DNA from: an uncultured Collinsella sp.
GTDB taxonomy: Bacteria; Actinomycetota; Coriobacteriia; Coriobacteriales; Coriobacteriaceae
DNA length: 14,683 nt
NCBI GenBank assembly: GCA_902494605.1
Contig: CABUUG010000034.1
Coordinates: forward strand, 1-14,683
Direction of reading: 5' to 3'
Made by a program: the position numbers and the translations under genes. Within the stretch, counting starts at the first letter, position 1. Each line of letters opens with the position of its first letter. This document shows, piece after piece, positions 1-5,377 of this stretch. The notes under the pieces were generated by a model, which saw only the letters and a list, made by a program, of their open reading frames with translations, was not told where the DNA came from and made no database searches.

Positions 1-9
1 AAACTCAAT

Positions 10-86
10 TGGTGCGGCGTATAGGATTCGAACCTATGACGTTCTGATTCGTAGTCAGACCCTCTATCCAGCTGAGGTAACGCCGC
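10..86 (-). tRNA. tRNA-Arg(ACG), copy 1
   Basis: The minus strand folds into a full cloverleaf of 77 nt including an encoded CCA (10-12). The acceptor stem GCGGCGT/ACGCCGC is perfect, and the T-loop is TTCGAAT. The anticodon arm TCTGA-CTACGAA-TCAGA places ACG at positions 34-36, so it reads CGN arginine codons after A34 is deaminated to inosine by TadA (known for this tRNA). It is identical over its whole length to the copy at 251-327. Its terminator would lie outside the window. Confidence 0.97.
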
Positions 87-98
87 AACGCACGGATT

Positions 99-127
99 AT
101 TATGCACGTGACCCCTCGATGGGTCAA
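99..127 (-). promoter_or_regulatory. Sigma-70-type promoter of tRNA-Arg copy 1
   Basis: On the minus strand TTGACC (122-127) and CATAAT (99-104) are separated by 17 bp, and the -10 box lies 12 bp before the tRNA 5' end. The two hexamers are near-consensus with ideal spacing, so this copy should be transcribed on its own and not only from the upstream copy. Confidence 0.75.
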
Positions 128-211
128 GCGACAATTTGGAAAAATTTTACGAAGTAATGATTAAGATGCTCGCGCCTCGACCGAGGTTCGAATCCATGCA
201 GTGCCGACGTA

Positions 212-240
212 AAAGAAAAGCCCCCGTTGCCGGAGGCTTT
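212..240 (-). terminator. Terminator after tRNA-Arg copy 2
   Basis: On the minus strand a stem (217-225 with 232-240, one mismatch, 6-nt loop) is followed by TTTTCTTTT. It sits 10 bp past the 3' end of the second tRNA-Arg gene and separates the two tRNA transcription units. Confidence 0.75.
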
Positions 241-250
241 CGATTTCAAT

Positions 251-327
251 TGGTGCGGCGTATAGGATTCGAACCTATGACGTTCTGATTCGTAGTCAGA
301 CCCTCTATCCAGCTGAGGTAACGCCGC
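251..327 (-). tRNA. tRNA-Arg(ACG), copy 2
   Basis: The sequence is identical to copy 1 (10-86): same 77-nt cloverleaf, anticodon ACG, encoded CCA (251-253). The direct repeat extends only a few bases past the gene on either side (246-328 against 5-87), so the flanks have diverged while the tRNA has not. It has its own promoter and terminator. Confidence 0.97.
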
Positions 328-339
328 AGCGCAAGACAT

Positions 340-368
340 ATAAAACCACTTTGGCTTATTGGAGTCAA
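340..368 (-). promoter_or_regulatory. Sigma-70-type promoter of tRNA-Arg copy 2
   Basis: On the minus strand TTGACT (363-368) and TTTTAT (340-345) are 17 bp apart, with the -10 box 12 bp before the tRNA 5' end. The AT-rich stretch around 338-345 allows a -10 register one or two bases different. The sites lie between the preceding protein gene, which stops at 405, and the tRNA. Confidence 0.65.
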
Positions 369-404
369 GCACAATCTCAAACTTTTTTGTGGAACGCAGT
401 TTTG

Positions 405-782
405 TCATGCTGCTCCGCATATACCGCTGTTCCCCGTACGATCGATTGGCTTTTCGATCACGTCGAACTTGGCATCAAGTTCCCTCAGGAGCGATCTCAC
501 CCGCTGGGCACAATCATAATCGGCAAACGAGATACTCAGCATGCGCGCGACCTGGTTGGAAGTCCCAACTCCATAGAATTGCTCCAGCGCCACAAGCCCC
601 TCGTGCGCCACAAACGTCTCGACCACATGCGGCGACTCCTCAAAGCACCATTGTGTCAACGGACCCTCACTCGTCTGCCGAACCACCAGGTCGCCCATGC
701 CAGACGGCTCACACGTTACAAGCAGGTACTCCCCGCCCTCGTCGCTCTCAAACAAAACCACCCGATCATCAAACAGCTCCAT
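405..782 (-). CDS. Hypothetical protein, 125 aa, unrecognised
   Basis: I do not recognise this family. The predicted protein is soluble and acidic, with no signal peptide or membrane segment. It starts MELFDDRVVLFES and has a Trp/Cys patch (QWCFEESPHVVETF, around residues 44-57). An alpha-helical stretch (around 88-113) is rich in Arg and Leu. An ordinary soluble-protein composition, a good ribosome site (AGGAAGG, about 8 nt before ATG) and a clean space on both sides support a real gene. It stands alone: serS upstream ends in a strong terminator (902-931) and the tRNA-Arg promoter follows it. It therefore needs its own promoter in 783-900, where a LexA-box-like site is seen (842-855). If that site works, the gene would be induced by DNA damage; that is inference only. 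Confidence 0.7.
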   Translation of the reverse strand: MELFDDRVVLFESDEGGEYLLVTCEPSGMGDLVVRQTSEGPLTQWCFEESPHVVETFVAHEGLVALEQFYGVGTSNQVARMLSISFADYDCAQRVRSLLRELDAKFDVIEKPIDRTGNSGICGAA

Positions 783-841
783 CGCATCCCCTTCCTCTCG
801 CTTCTATTTAACAAAAGAATAGCAGGTGGATGCCTGTATAC

Positions 842-855
842 AGAACGTTTGTTCG
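842..855 (-). promoter_or_regulatory. LexA-box-like operator candidate
   Basis: The minus strand reads CGAACAAACGTTCT. This fits 13 of 14 positions of the Gram-positive SOS consensus CGAACRNRYGTTYC, including a perfect GAAC-N4-GTTC dyad. It lies 60 bp before the start codon of the 125-aa gene, directly next to a second palindrome CTGTATACAG (834-843) that contains a possible -10 TATACA. A repressor bound here would cover the core promoter. Functional status is inferred from the motif alone. Confidence 0.4.
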
Positions 856-901
856 TGTGTTTTCTATTGAGCTGTCCGCGCGATATGGTAAAGCTCCGCA
901 C

Positions 902-931
902 ACAAAAAGGGCGCCCCAGAAAGGAGCGCCC
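902..931 (-). terminator. Rho-independent terminator of serS
   Basis: On the minus strand GGGCGC (926-931) pairs with GCGCCC (909-914), extended by two further G-C pairs around a 5-nt AU-rich loop, and is followed by TTTTTGTG. It lies 24 bp past the serS stop codon. Confidence 0.88.
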
Positions 932-955
932 TTGCAAATCGCTTATGCAGGCAAC

Positions 956-2239
956 CTACGCAACCGGCTCGATCTTCTCGAGGCCGCCCATGTAAGGACG
1001 AAGAACCTCGGGGACCGTGATGGTGCCGTCGGCGTTCTGGTAGTTCTCCAGAATGGCGGCCATGGTGCGGCCAGCCGGCAGGCCGGAACCGTTGAGGGTG
1101 TGCAGGTAGCGCGAGCCCTTGAAGTTCTCGGGGTCGCGATACTTGATGTTGGCGCGACGGGCCTGGAAATCGCCGCAGTTAGAGCAGGAGCTGATCTCCT
1201 TGTAGGCGTTATAGCTCGGCAGCCAGACCTCGATGTCGTAGGTCTGACGGGCAGAGAAGCCCAGGTCGCCGGTGCACAGGCTAATCACGCGATACGGAAG
1301 GCCCAGCTGCTGAAGCAGGAACTCGGCCTCGGCGGTCATGCTCTCGAGCTCCTCGTCGGACTCCTCCGGCTTGGCAAACTTGACCATCTCGACCTTGTCG
1401 AACTCGTGCTGGCGGATGATGCCGCGGGTGTCGCGACCAGCGGAGCCGGCCTCCTCGCGGAAGCAGGGGGTGAAGGCGGTGTAGCGGCGCGGCAGGGTAT
1501 CAGCATCGAGAACCTCGCCGGCGTGCAGGTTGGTAAGCACGACCTCGGCGGTGGGGATCAGGAAGTTGTCGCCCGAGACGTGATAGGCGTCGTCCTCGAA
1601 CTTGGGCAGCTGACCCGTGCCAAACATGGTCTGACGCTTGACGACGATGGGCGGCCACCACTCCTTAAAGCCACGGCTGGTGTGCGTGTCAAGGAAGAAG
1701 TTGATGAGGGCGCGCTCAAGACGGGCGCCGGCGCCACCGAGAACGGTAAAGCGGCTGCCGGAGAGCTTGTTGCCGCGCTCGAAATCGAGGATGTCGAGGT
1801 CGGTGCCCAGGTCCCAGTGCGGCTTAAAGTCGAAGTCGAACTCGCGCGGGGTGCCCCAACGACGGCGCTCGATGTTCTCGTCCTCATCCTTGCCGTACGG
1901 CGTGGCCTCGCAAGGGATGTTGGGAAGGTGAGCCATAAAGTCGTACTGCTCCTGCTCGAGAGCGGTGCGGCGCTCGGCCAGACCGTCAATCTTCTCGTTG
2001 ACGGCGCGCACGGCCTCCTTGGCGGCCTCGGCCTCGTCCTTCTTGCCCTCCTTCATCAGGGCGCCAATCTTCTTGGACTCGGCGTTACGCGTGGCCTGGA
2101 GCTCCTCGACCTCGGTGATGACGGCACGGCGCTCGTCGTCGAGTTCAAAGAACTTCTCGCGATCCCAAGACGTCTGGCGATTTGCCATGGCGGTATCGAT
2201 GGCATCGGGGTTCTCGCGAACAAACTTGATATCAAGCAT
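956..2239 (-). CDS. serS: Serine--tRNA ligase
   Basis: It charges tRNA-Ser (and tRNA-Sec where present) with serine in the cytoplasm, using ATP; it is a class II synthetase and works as a dimer. The 427-aa length is normal. The N-terminal arm (around residues 25-100) is the Glu/Lys-rich antiparallel coiled coil that holds the long variable arm of tRNA-Ser. The catalytic core shows the TAE loop (PTAEV), motif 2 (FTPCFREEAGSAGRDTRGI) and motif 3 (GSGLPAGRTMAAILENYQ). The start was placed at the ATG at 2239 (MLDIKFVREN) because GGAGG stands 5 nt before it; an in-frame ATG 27 nt upstream (2266) has no such site and adds nine residues foreign to the family. No T-box leader is visible. It is a single-gene unit with its own promoter region and terminator. 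Confidence 0.98.
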   Translation of the reverse strand: MLDIKFVRENPDAIDTAMANRQTSWDREKFFELDDERRAVITEVEELQATRNAESKKIGALMKEGKKDEAEAAKEAVRAVNEKIDGLAERRTALEQEQYDFMAHLPNIPCEATPYGKDEDENIERRRWGTPREFDFDFKPHWDLGTDLDILDFERGNKLSGSRFTVLGGAGARLERALINFFLDTHTSRGFKEWWPPIVVKRQTMFGTGQLPKFEDDAYHVSGDNFLIPTAEVVLTNLHAGEVLDADTLPRRYTAFTPCFREEAGSAGRDTRGIIRQHEFDKVEMVKFAKPEESDEELESMTAEAEFLLQQLGLPYRVISLCTGDLGFSARQTYDIEVWLPSYNAYKEISSCSNCGDFQARRANIKYRDPENFKGSRYLHTLNGSGLPAGRTMAAILENYQNADGTITVPEVLRPYMGGLEKIEPVA

Positions 2240-2279
2240 TAGATCCTCCGGCGATATACATTCCATTTAGGTTGCAACC

Positions 2280-2326
2280 TTGTACATGTATGGGCAAGTA
2301 TATACTTATGAGCGTTTACGACCCAA
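2280..2326. promoter_or_regulatory. Divergent promoter region, serS / small membrane protein
   Basis: A perfect 12-bp palindrome AAGTATATACTT (2296-2307) supplies TATACT in both directions. On the minus strand TTGGGT (2321-2326) stands 18 bp before it, pointing at serS. On the plus strand TTGTAC (2280-2285) stands 15 bp before it, a short spacing, pointing at the gene at 2351. The two -10 boxes overlap, so only one polymerase could open the site at a time. Confidence 0.5.
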
Positions 2327-2350
2327 CCCAACTACGCAAGAAGGCACCCA

Positions 2351-2524
2351 ATGGACGCAGTTTTTTCCTTTTTGTTTGGCACCCGCACCGGTTTTGCCAT
2401 CCTTTTCGCCGGCGGCATCCTACTGTTTGCGATTCTTGCCTTTGTAATGGAGAAGCGCACCCATAAGATGTATGTCGACCGTGGCCCCAAGTCCGAGGAC
2501 GAAGAAGACGGCTTCTGGGACTAG
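2351..2524 (+). CDS. Small single-pass membrane protein, 57 aa
   Basis: This is the only plus-strand gene in the window. The product starts MDAVFSFLFGTRTG, followed by a hydrophobic segment (roughly residues 14-33, GFAILFAGGILLFAILAFVM). It ends in a charged tail, KRTHKMYVDRGPKSEDEEDGFWD. The positive residues just after the segment (EKRTHK) suggest that the tail faces the cytoplasm. AAGAAGG stands 6 nt before the ATG, a divergent promoter lies upstream, and a strong hairpin lies 51 bp past the stop, so the gene has the full set of expression signals. I do not recognise the family. Its acidic C-terminus with a terminal Trp-Asp could be a partner-binding tail, which is speculation. Confidence 0.72.
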   Translation: MDAVFSFLFGTRTGFAILFAGGILLFAILAFVMEKRTHKMYVDRGPKSEDEEDGFWD

Positions 2525-2668
2525 CCTGCCAAAAAGAGACAGGCTTATTTTGGTCGGTTTTATCTGGGCAAACGCAAGCGCCCCGCAACTGGAATTGAGC
2601 CAGTTGCGGGGCGCTTTTCGTACATGCAACAAAACCGCAGGAAAAACCTGCCAAAATAAACCTGTCCC
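2525..2668. repeat. Nested inverted-repeat element between two genes
   Basis: Two outer 24-nt arms (2538-2561 and 2643-2666) are inverted copies that match at 21 of 24 positions. They carry the shared string TTATTTTGG next to GACAGG. CCTGCCAAAA also occurs as a direct copy at 2525 and 2647. Inside lies the long perfect hairpin at 2576-2616, and a small hairpin GCAGG-N5-CCTGC sits at 2637-2651. The layout looks like a REP/MITE-type intergenic element without coding capacity. Whether it is dispersed in the genome cannot be seen here. Confidence 0.6.
2576..2618 (+). terminator. Strong hairpin terminator after small membrane-protein gene
   Basis: A 17-bp perfect stem (2576-2592 with 2600-2616) with a 7-nt loop is followed by a short T run on the plus strand (2615-2618). 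In the other direction only TTGCGTTT follows, so it is a weaker stop for proC transcripts. It may still work for both converging units. Confidence 0.75.
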
Positions 2669-2681
2669 TAAATGGCGGGTT

Positions 2682-3452
2682 TTACTGGAGGGTGGCGTCG
2701 ATGGCCTTGACCAGGGCGCTGCGCATGCCGGCGTCCTCGAGCGCGACGACGCCCTTGATGGTGGCACCACCGGGCGAGCATACGGCATCCTTCATCGCCG
2801 CAGGATGCTGCCCCGTTGCAAGCTGCAGCTTTGCCGTGCCCAGCACCATCTGGCTCACAATGCGATAGGCATCGGCGCGCGGGATACCGTGCTTGACGGC
2901 CGCGTCGCCCAGGGCCTCGATCGCCATGGCGACAAATGCCGGTGCGCAACCGCCCACGGTACCGCCCACAAACAGCAGGCTCGTGTCGAGCTCGACGACA
3001 GTGCCAAGCTTACCGAGCAGGTCGAGCACCACGGCACGCTGCTCGCCGTTGAGCGTAGAGGACTTCTCGCAGGCGATGACGCCCTCGCCCACCGAAACCG
3101 GCGTGTTGGGCACCGTCGAGATATGCGCGACACCCGGCAGGACCTGCTCCCACTTGGCGCTATCCCAAGTCCAGGCGACCGAAAGGACAACCTTGTCGGC
3201 TAGAGCGTCCTTGAGCGGAGCGAAGACCTTCTCGATCATGTACGGCTTGACCGCCGCAACCACGATATCGGACGCGGCAACAACCTCCGCCGCATCATGG
3301 CAGGCGGCCATGCCCCGCGCCTCACAACGCTCGATCAGAGCATCGTAGCGACCCGCGCAGGCGCACATGTCGCTCGCGGCCACACCGGCGGCAATCCAGC
3401 CATCGGCCATAGCGCTCGCCATATTGCCAAAACCGACAAATCCGATCTTCAT
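2682..3452 (-). CDS. proC: Pyrroline-5-carboxylate reductase
   Basis: It reduces 1-pyrroline-5-carboxylate to L-proline with NAD(P)H, the last step of proline synthesis, in the cytoplasm. At 256 aa it is slightly short but complete. The N-terminal Rossmann fold carries the dinucleotide motif GFVGFGNMASAM (residues 4-15), followed by AAVKPYM and the PNTPVSVGEG segment. The C-terminal dimerisation domain holds the family signature around SPGGATIKGVVALE (around residue 226). GAGAGGA lies 9 nt before the ATG. It follows rlmH by 73 bp on the same strand and probably shares its transcript; no clear promoter is seen in the gap. The inverted-repeat element and hairpin follow it. Confidence 0.95.
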   Translation of the reverse strand: MKIGFVGFGNMASAMADGWIAAGVAASDMCACAGRYDALIERCEARGMAACHDAAEVVAASDIVVAAVKPYMIEKVFAPLKDALADKVVLSVAWTWDSAKWEQVLPGVAHISTVPNTPVSVGEGVIACEKSSTLNGEQRAVVLDLLGKLGTVVELDTSLLFVGGTVGGCAPAFVAMAIEALGDAAVKHGIPRADAYRIVSQMVLGTAKLQLATGQHPAAMKDAVCSPGGATIKGVVALEDAGMRSALVKAIDATLQ

Positions 3453-3525
3453 ATCAAACAGTCCTCTCAGATGCGTTCCTCAAAACGAAAGTCATTGTCC
3501 CACGCCATTGTTTCGTATTGCCGAC

Positions 3526-3996
3526 TTACTTGTGATACGGCTCGCCACGGCTAATCTTGCAGGCGCGGTAGATCTGCTCCAGCAGCACCACGCGCGCCAG
3601 GTTGTGCGGCAAGGTAATGCGTCCAAAGCTGAGCATCTCGTCGGCGCGGGCGCGCACGGCATCGCTCACGCCGTCCGATCCGCCGATTACAAAAGCGATG
3701 TCGCTGTTGCCTCGCAGCATAAGGTCATCGAGATGGGTCGAGAGCTCCTCGCTCGAACGCTCCTTGCCCTCGATAGCCAGCAGAATCACATGTGCCCGCG
3801 GTGGCAGGGCAGCAAGAATCGCCGCGCCTTCTTTGATGCGCGCGGCATCCACACCGCCCGCCTTGGCCGGATCGATATCGGCAACCTCACGCATATCTAC
3901 CTTGGCATAGGCGCCTAGGCGTTTGGTGTATTCGGCACACGCGTCCTTCCAAAAGCGCTCTTTGAGCTTGCCAACGCAAACAACGGTATATTTCAC
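3526..3996 (-). CDS. rlmH: 23S rRNA (pseudouridine-1915-N3)-methyltransferase RlmH
   Basis: It methylates N3 of pseudouridine 1915 in helix 69 of 23S rRNA, acting on assembled 70S ribosomes with S-adenosylmethionine. The 156-aa length and architecture are typical of this SPOUT-fold enzyme. It starts MKYTVVCVGKLKE, has the trefoil-knot SAM site FVIGGSDGVS (around residues 102-111) and TLPHNLARVVLLEQIYRA. It ends in the invariant C-terminus SRGEPYHK. The start codon lies 6 bp past the stop of the SPFH gene, so the two are co-transcribed and may be translationally coupled. Confidence 0.97.
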   Translation of the reverse strand: MKYTVVCVGKLKERFWKDACAEYTKRLGAYAKVDMREVADIDPAKAGGVDAARIKEGAAILAALPPRAHVILLAIEGKERSSEELSTHLDDLMLRGNSDIAFVIGGSDGVSDAVRARADEMLSFGRITLPHNLARVVLLEQIYRACKISRGEPYHK

Positions 3997-4002
3997 GCGC
4001 GT

Positions 4003-4941
4003 CTACTCCTTCGACTCGTTCTGAACTTTGCCGGCGGTCAACATCTGCTCGAACATCGAGGCCGACTGTGAGAAATCGCTCGGCAGCACGACCGTCGAGG
4101 TTTTGCCCGTGCGAGCGAACTCCGTCATCATCTCGGACCACTGCGTAAACATGAACAGCTGGTTGGCCTCATCGTTGCCGACGCCCGTCTCCTGGATAAT
4201 CTCGAGCGAGTCCTTGATGCCCAGCGCGATGGCTTTGCGCTGGTTGGCGATGCCCTCGCCCGCCTTTTCCATTGCCTCAGCCTCGGCGGTCGCCTCGGTA
4301 ACGCGCTTGATGCGATCGGCCTCGGCGAGCTCCTGCGCAGCGGCCCGCTTTCGCTGAGCGGCGTTAATGTCGTTCATGGAGTTCTCGACCTCGGTCGGCA
4401 GCGCGATCTTGGTGATAAGTGTCGACACGAGGGTGAAGCCGTAGGCGGCCATCTGCTCGGACACGGTGGCGTTGACGTCCTTGGCGATATCGTCTTTTTT
4501 GGCAAAGACCTCATCGAGCGTGTAGACGGGGATGGAAGAGCGCAGGGCATCGGTGATGAAGTCACGCATTTGGTCGACGGGCTCCTGCAGCATGTAGTAG
4601 CTCTTGTAGATGCCCGAATCCGCCGGGCCAGCACCCATGTCATAGCTCACGTGATATTGAGCCGAGACCTCGAGGCCGATGGTCACATTATCCTGAGTCT
4701 TAACGTCGATGCCAAAACCGTTTTTCATGGTGCGCAGACTCACCGTGGCAGCCTTGCGGTCGATCACGGGCACCTTCATGTGGAAGCCCGCGTTGACGAT
4801 GCGGTTGAACTTGCCCAGACGCTCGATGATCACGGCATGCTGCTGTTCAACGACATAGCAGGCGCTGGGAAGCAGCAGCAACAGGATGATGATGGGAATC
4901 AAAAGGCTGGTAAGGGCGGCGATGATACCGGAAAACAGCAT
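4003..4941 (-). CDS. SPFH/band 7 membrane protein (stomatin-like)
   Basis: Proteins of this family form large ring assemblies on the inner face of the membrane and organise membrane domains or protease complexes. The 312-aa product has one N-terminal hydrophobic segment (residues 4-28). The band 7 domain follows at once (VVEQQHAVIIERLGKF and NAGFHMKVPVIDR to about residue 200). Next comes an Ala/Glu-rich coiled coil (AQRKRAAAQELAEADRIKRVTEATAEAEAMEKAG) and a C-terminal oligomerisation segment. The ATG at 4941 was chosen because GAGGAGA stands 4 nt before it; a GTG 21 nt upstream is in frame but has no good site. No NfeD-type partner gene is next to it, unlike many stomatin-like genes; here rlmH follows by 6 bp. 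The exact role is unknown. Confidence 0.9.
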   Translation of the reverse strand: MLFSGIIAALTSLLIPIIILLLLLPSACYVVEQQHAVIIERLGKFNRIVNAGFHMKVPVIDRKAATVSLRTMKNGFGIDVKTQDNVTIGLEVSAQYHVSYDMGAGPADSGIYKSYYMLQEPVDQMRDFITDALRSSIPVYTLDEVFAKKDDIAKDVNATVSEQMAAYGFTLVSTLITKIALPTEVENSMNDINAAQRKRAAAQELAEADRIKRVTEATAEAEAMEKAGEGIANQRKAIALGIKDSLEIIQETGVGNDEANQLFMFTQWSEMMTEFARTGKTSTVVLPSDFSQSASMFEQMLTAGKVQNESKE

Positions 4942-5012
4942 GGTCTCTCCTCTGATAGGCACACGTTGGCATTAGGATACCCGCACGAAGCAGCAACGTG
5001 ACATCAACAAGA

Positions 5013-5076
5013 GGCCCATAACAAAAAAGCTCCCATTGCTGGGAGCTCTTTCATTTAATGGTGCGGGCGAAAGGAC
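5013..5076. repeat. 64-bp direct repeat, copy 1, with tRNA-Leu 3' fragment
   Basis: It matches 5202-5265 at 63 of 64 positions (the difference is at 5031/5220). The copy holds a terminator hairpin and the last 18 nt of tRNA-Leu including CCA (5059-5076, minus strand). After that, identity to the tRNA stops abruptly. It is a broken tRNA-Leu tail, not a working gene. Confidence 0.9.
5022..5047 (-). terminator. Duplicated terminator hairpin
   Basis: On the minus strand a perfect 8-bp stem (5028-5035 with 5040-5047) with a TTGC-complement loop is followed by TTTTTTG. It is the better-paired copy of the tRNA-Leu terminator. Its position gives a second stop for tRNA-Leu transcripts about 80 bp before the SPFH gene. 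Confidence 0.8.
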
Positions 5077-5201
5077 GTCCGCGTATCCGCTTCGCGGATC
5101 CGCACCGGCTTCGGCCGCCTGCCGGCGTCCTCGCCAGCTCGCTAAAAGCGCTCCGCGTTTTCTTGACGCTCGCTCCTTCGCAGGTTCAAGTCCCCGCGAT
5201 G
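5077..5201. other. Spacer between the two repeat copies, hairpin-rich, no gene
   Basis: This 125-bp segment holds several small hairpins, such as ATCCGC-TTC-GCGGAT at 5085-5099 and CCGGC/GCCGG at 5105-5125. Near its end lies AGGTTCAAGTCC on the plus strand (5183-5194). That is an inverted copy of the T-arm of the tRNA-Leu beside it. It shows no ribosome site or convincing ORF. It may be debris of a former tRNA gene or a dispersed intergenic repeat. Confidence 0.4.
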
Positions 5202-5265
5202 GGCCCATAACAAAAAAGCCCCCATTGCTGGGAGCTCTTTCATTTAATGGTGCGGGCGAAAGGAC
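5202..5265. repeat. 64-bp direct repeat, copy 2, overlapping tRNA-Leu
   Basis: This is the intact member of the pair with 5013-5076. It contains the terminator of tRNA-Leu and continues into the 3' end of the intact tRNA-Leu gene (5248-5265). Confidence 0.9.
5211..5236 (-). terminator. Terminator of tRNA-Leu
   Basis: The stem (5217-5224 with 5229-5236, one C-A mismatch at 5220/5233) is followed by TTTTTTG on the minus strand. It begins 12 bp past the CCA end of tRNA-Leu. Confidence 0.75.
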
Positions 5266-5334
5266 TTGAACCTTCATGGGGTTGCCCCCATACGGACCTG
5301 AACCGTACGCGTCTGCCAATTCCGCCACGCCCGC
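5248..5334 (-). tRNA. tRNA-Leu(CAG)
   Basis: An 87-nt class II tRNA with a long variable arm (TGGGGGCAACCCCA) and encoded CCA (5248-5250). The acceptor stem GCGGGCG/CGCCCGC is perfect, and the T-arm is GAAGG-TTCAAGT-CCTTT. The anticodon stem-loop TACGG-TTCAGGT-CCGTA gives anticodon CAG, reading CUG. It has its own promoter and a terminator. Its 3' end is duplicated at 5059-5076. Confidence 0.97.
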
Positions 5335-5345
5335 GTGCAGGAATT

Positions 5346-5374
5346 AGAATAACGGAGCGCCACCGCGAACGCAA
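5346..5374 (-). promoter_or_regulatory. Sigma-70-type promoter of tRNA-Leu
   Basis: On the minus strand TTGCGT (5369-5374) and TATTCT (5346-5351) are 17 bp apart, and the -10 box lies 11 bp before the tRNA 5' end. It sits at the very end of tatD, whose stop codon is at 5378. Confidence 0.75.
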
Positions 5375-5377
5375 GAA

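Noticed and set aside
830..2242. 470-codon open frame on the plus strand
   Set aside because: It is antisense to serS and low in complexity (Leu, Val, Gly, Ala), as expected for a shadow of a synthetase gene.
2240..2350. T-box riboswitch upstream of serS
   Set aside because: The gap is too short and lacks the T-box sequence and an antiterminator/terminator pair.
5077..5201. Insertion sequence
   Set aside because: At 125 bp it has no transposase frame and no matching terminal inverted repeats at both ends.
5013..5265. CRISPR array
   Set aside because: There are only two 64-bp copies, explained by tRNA tail and terminator duplication, and no cas gene is nearby.
4972..5328. 118-codon minus-strand frame across tRNA-Leu
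   Set aside because: It begins inside the tRNA and runs through the duplicated terminator, so its repeated peptides only reflect the DNA repeat.
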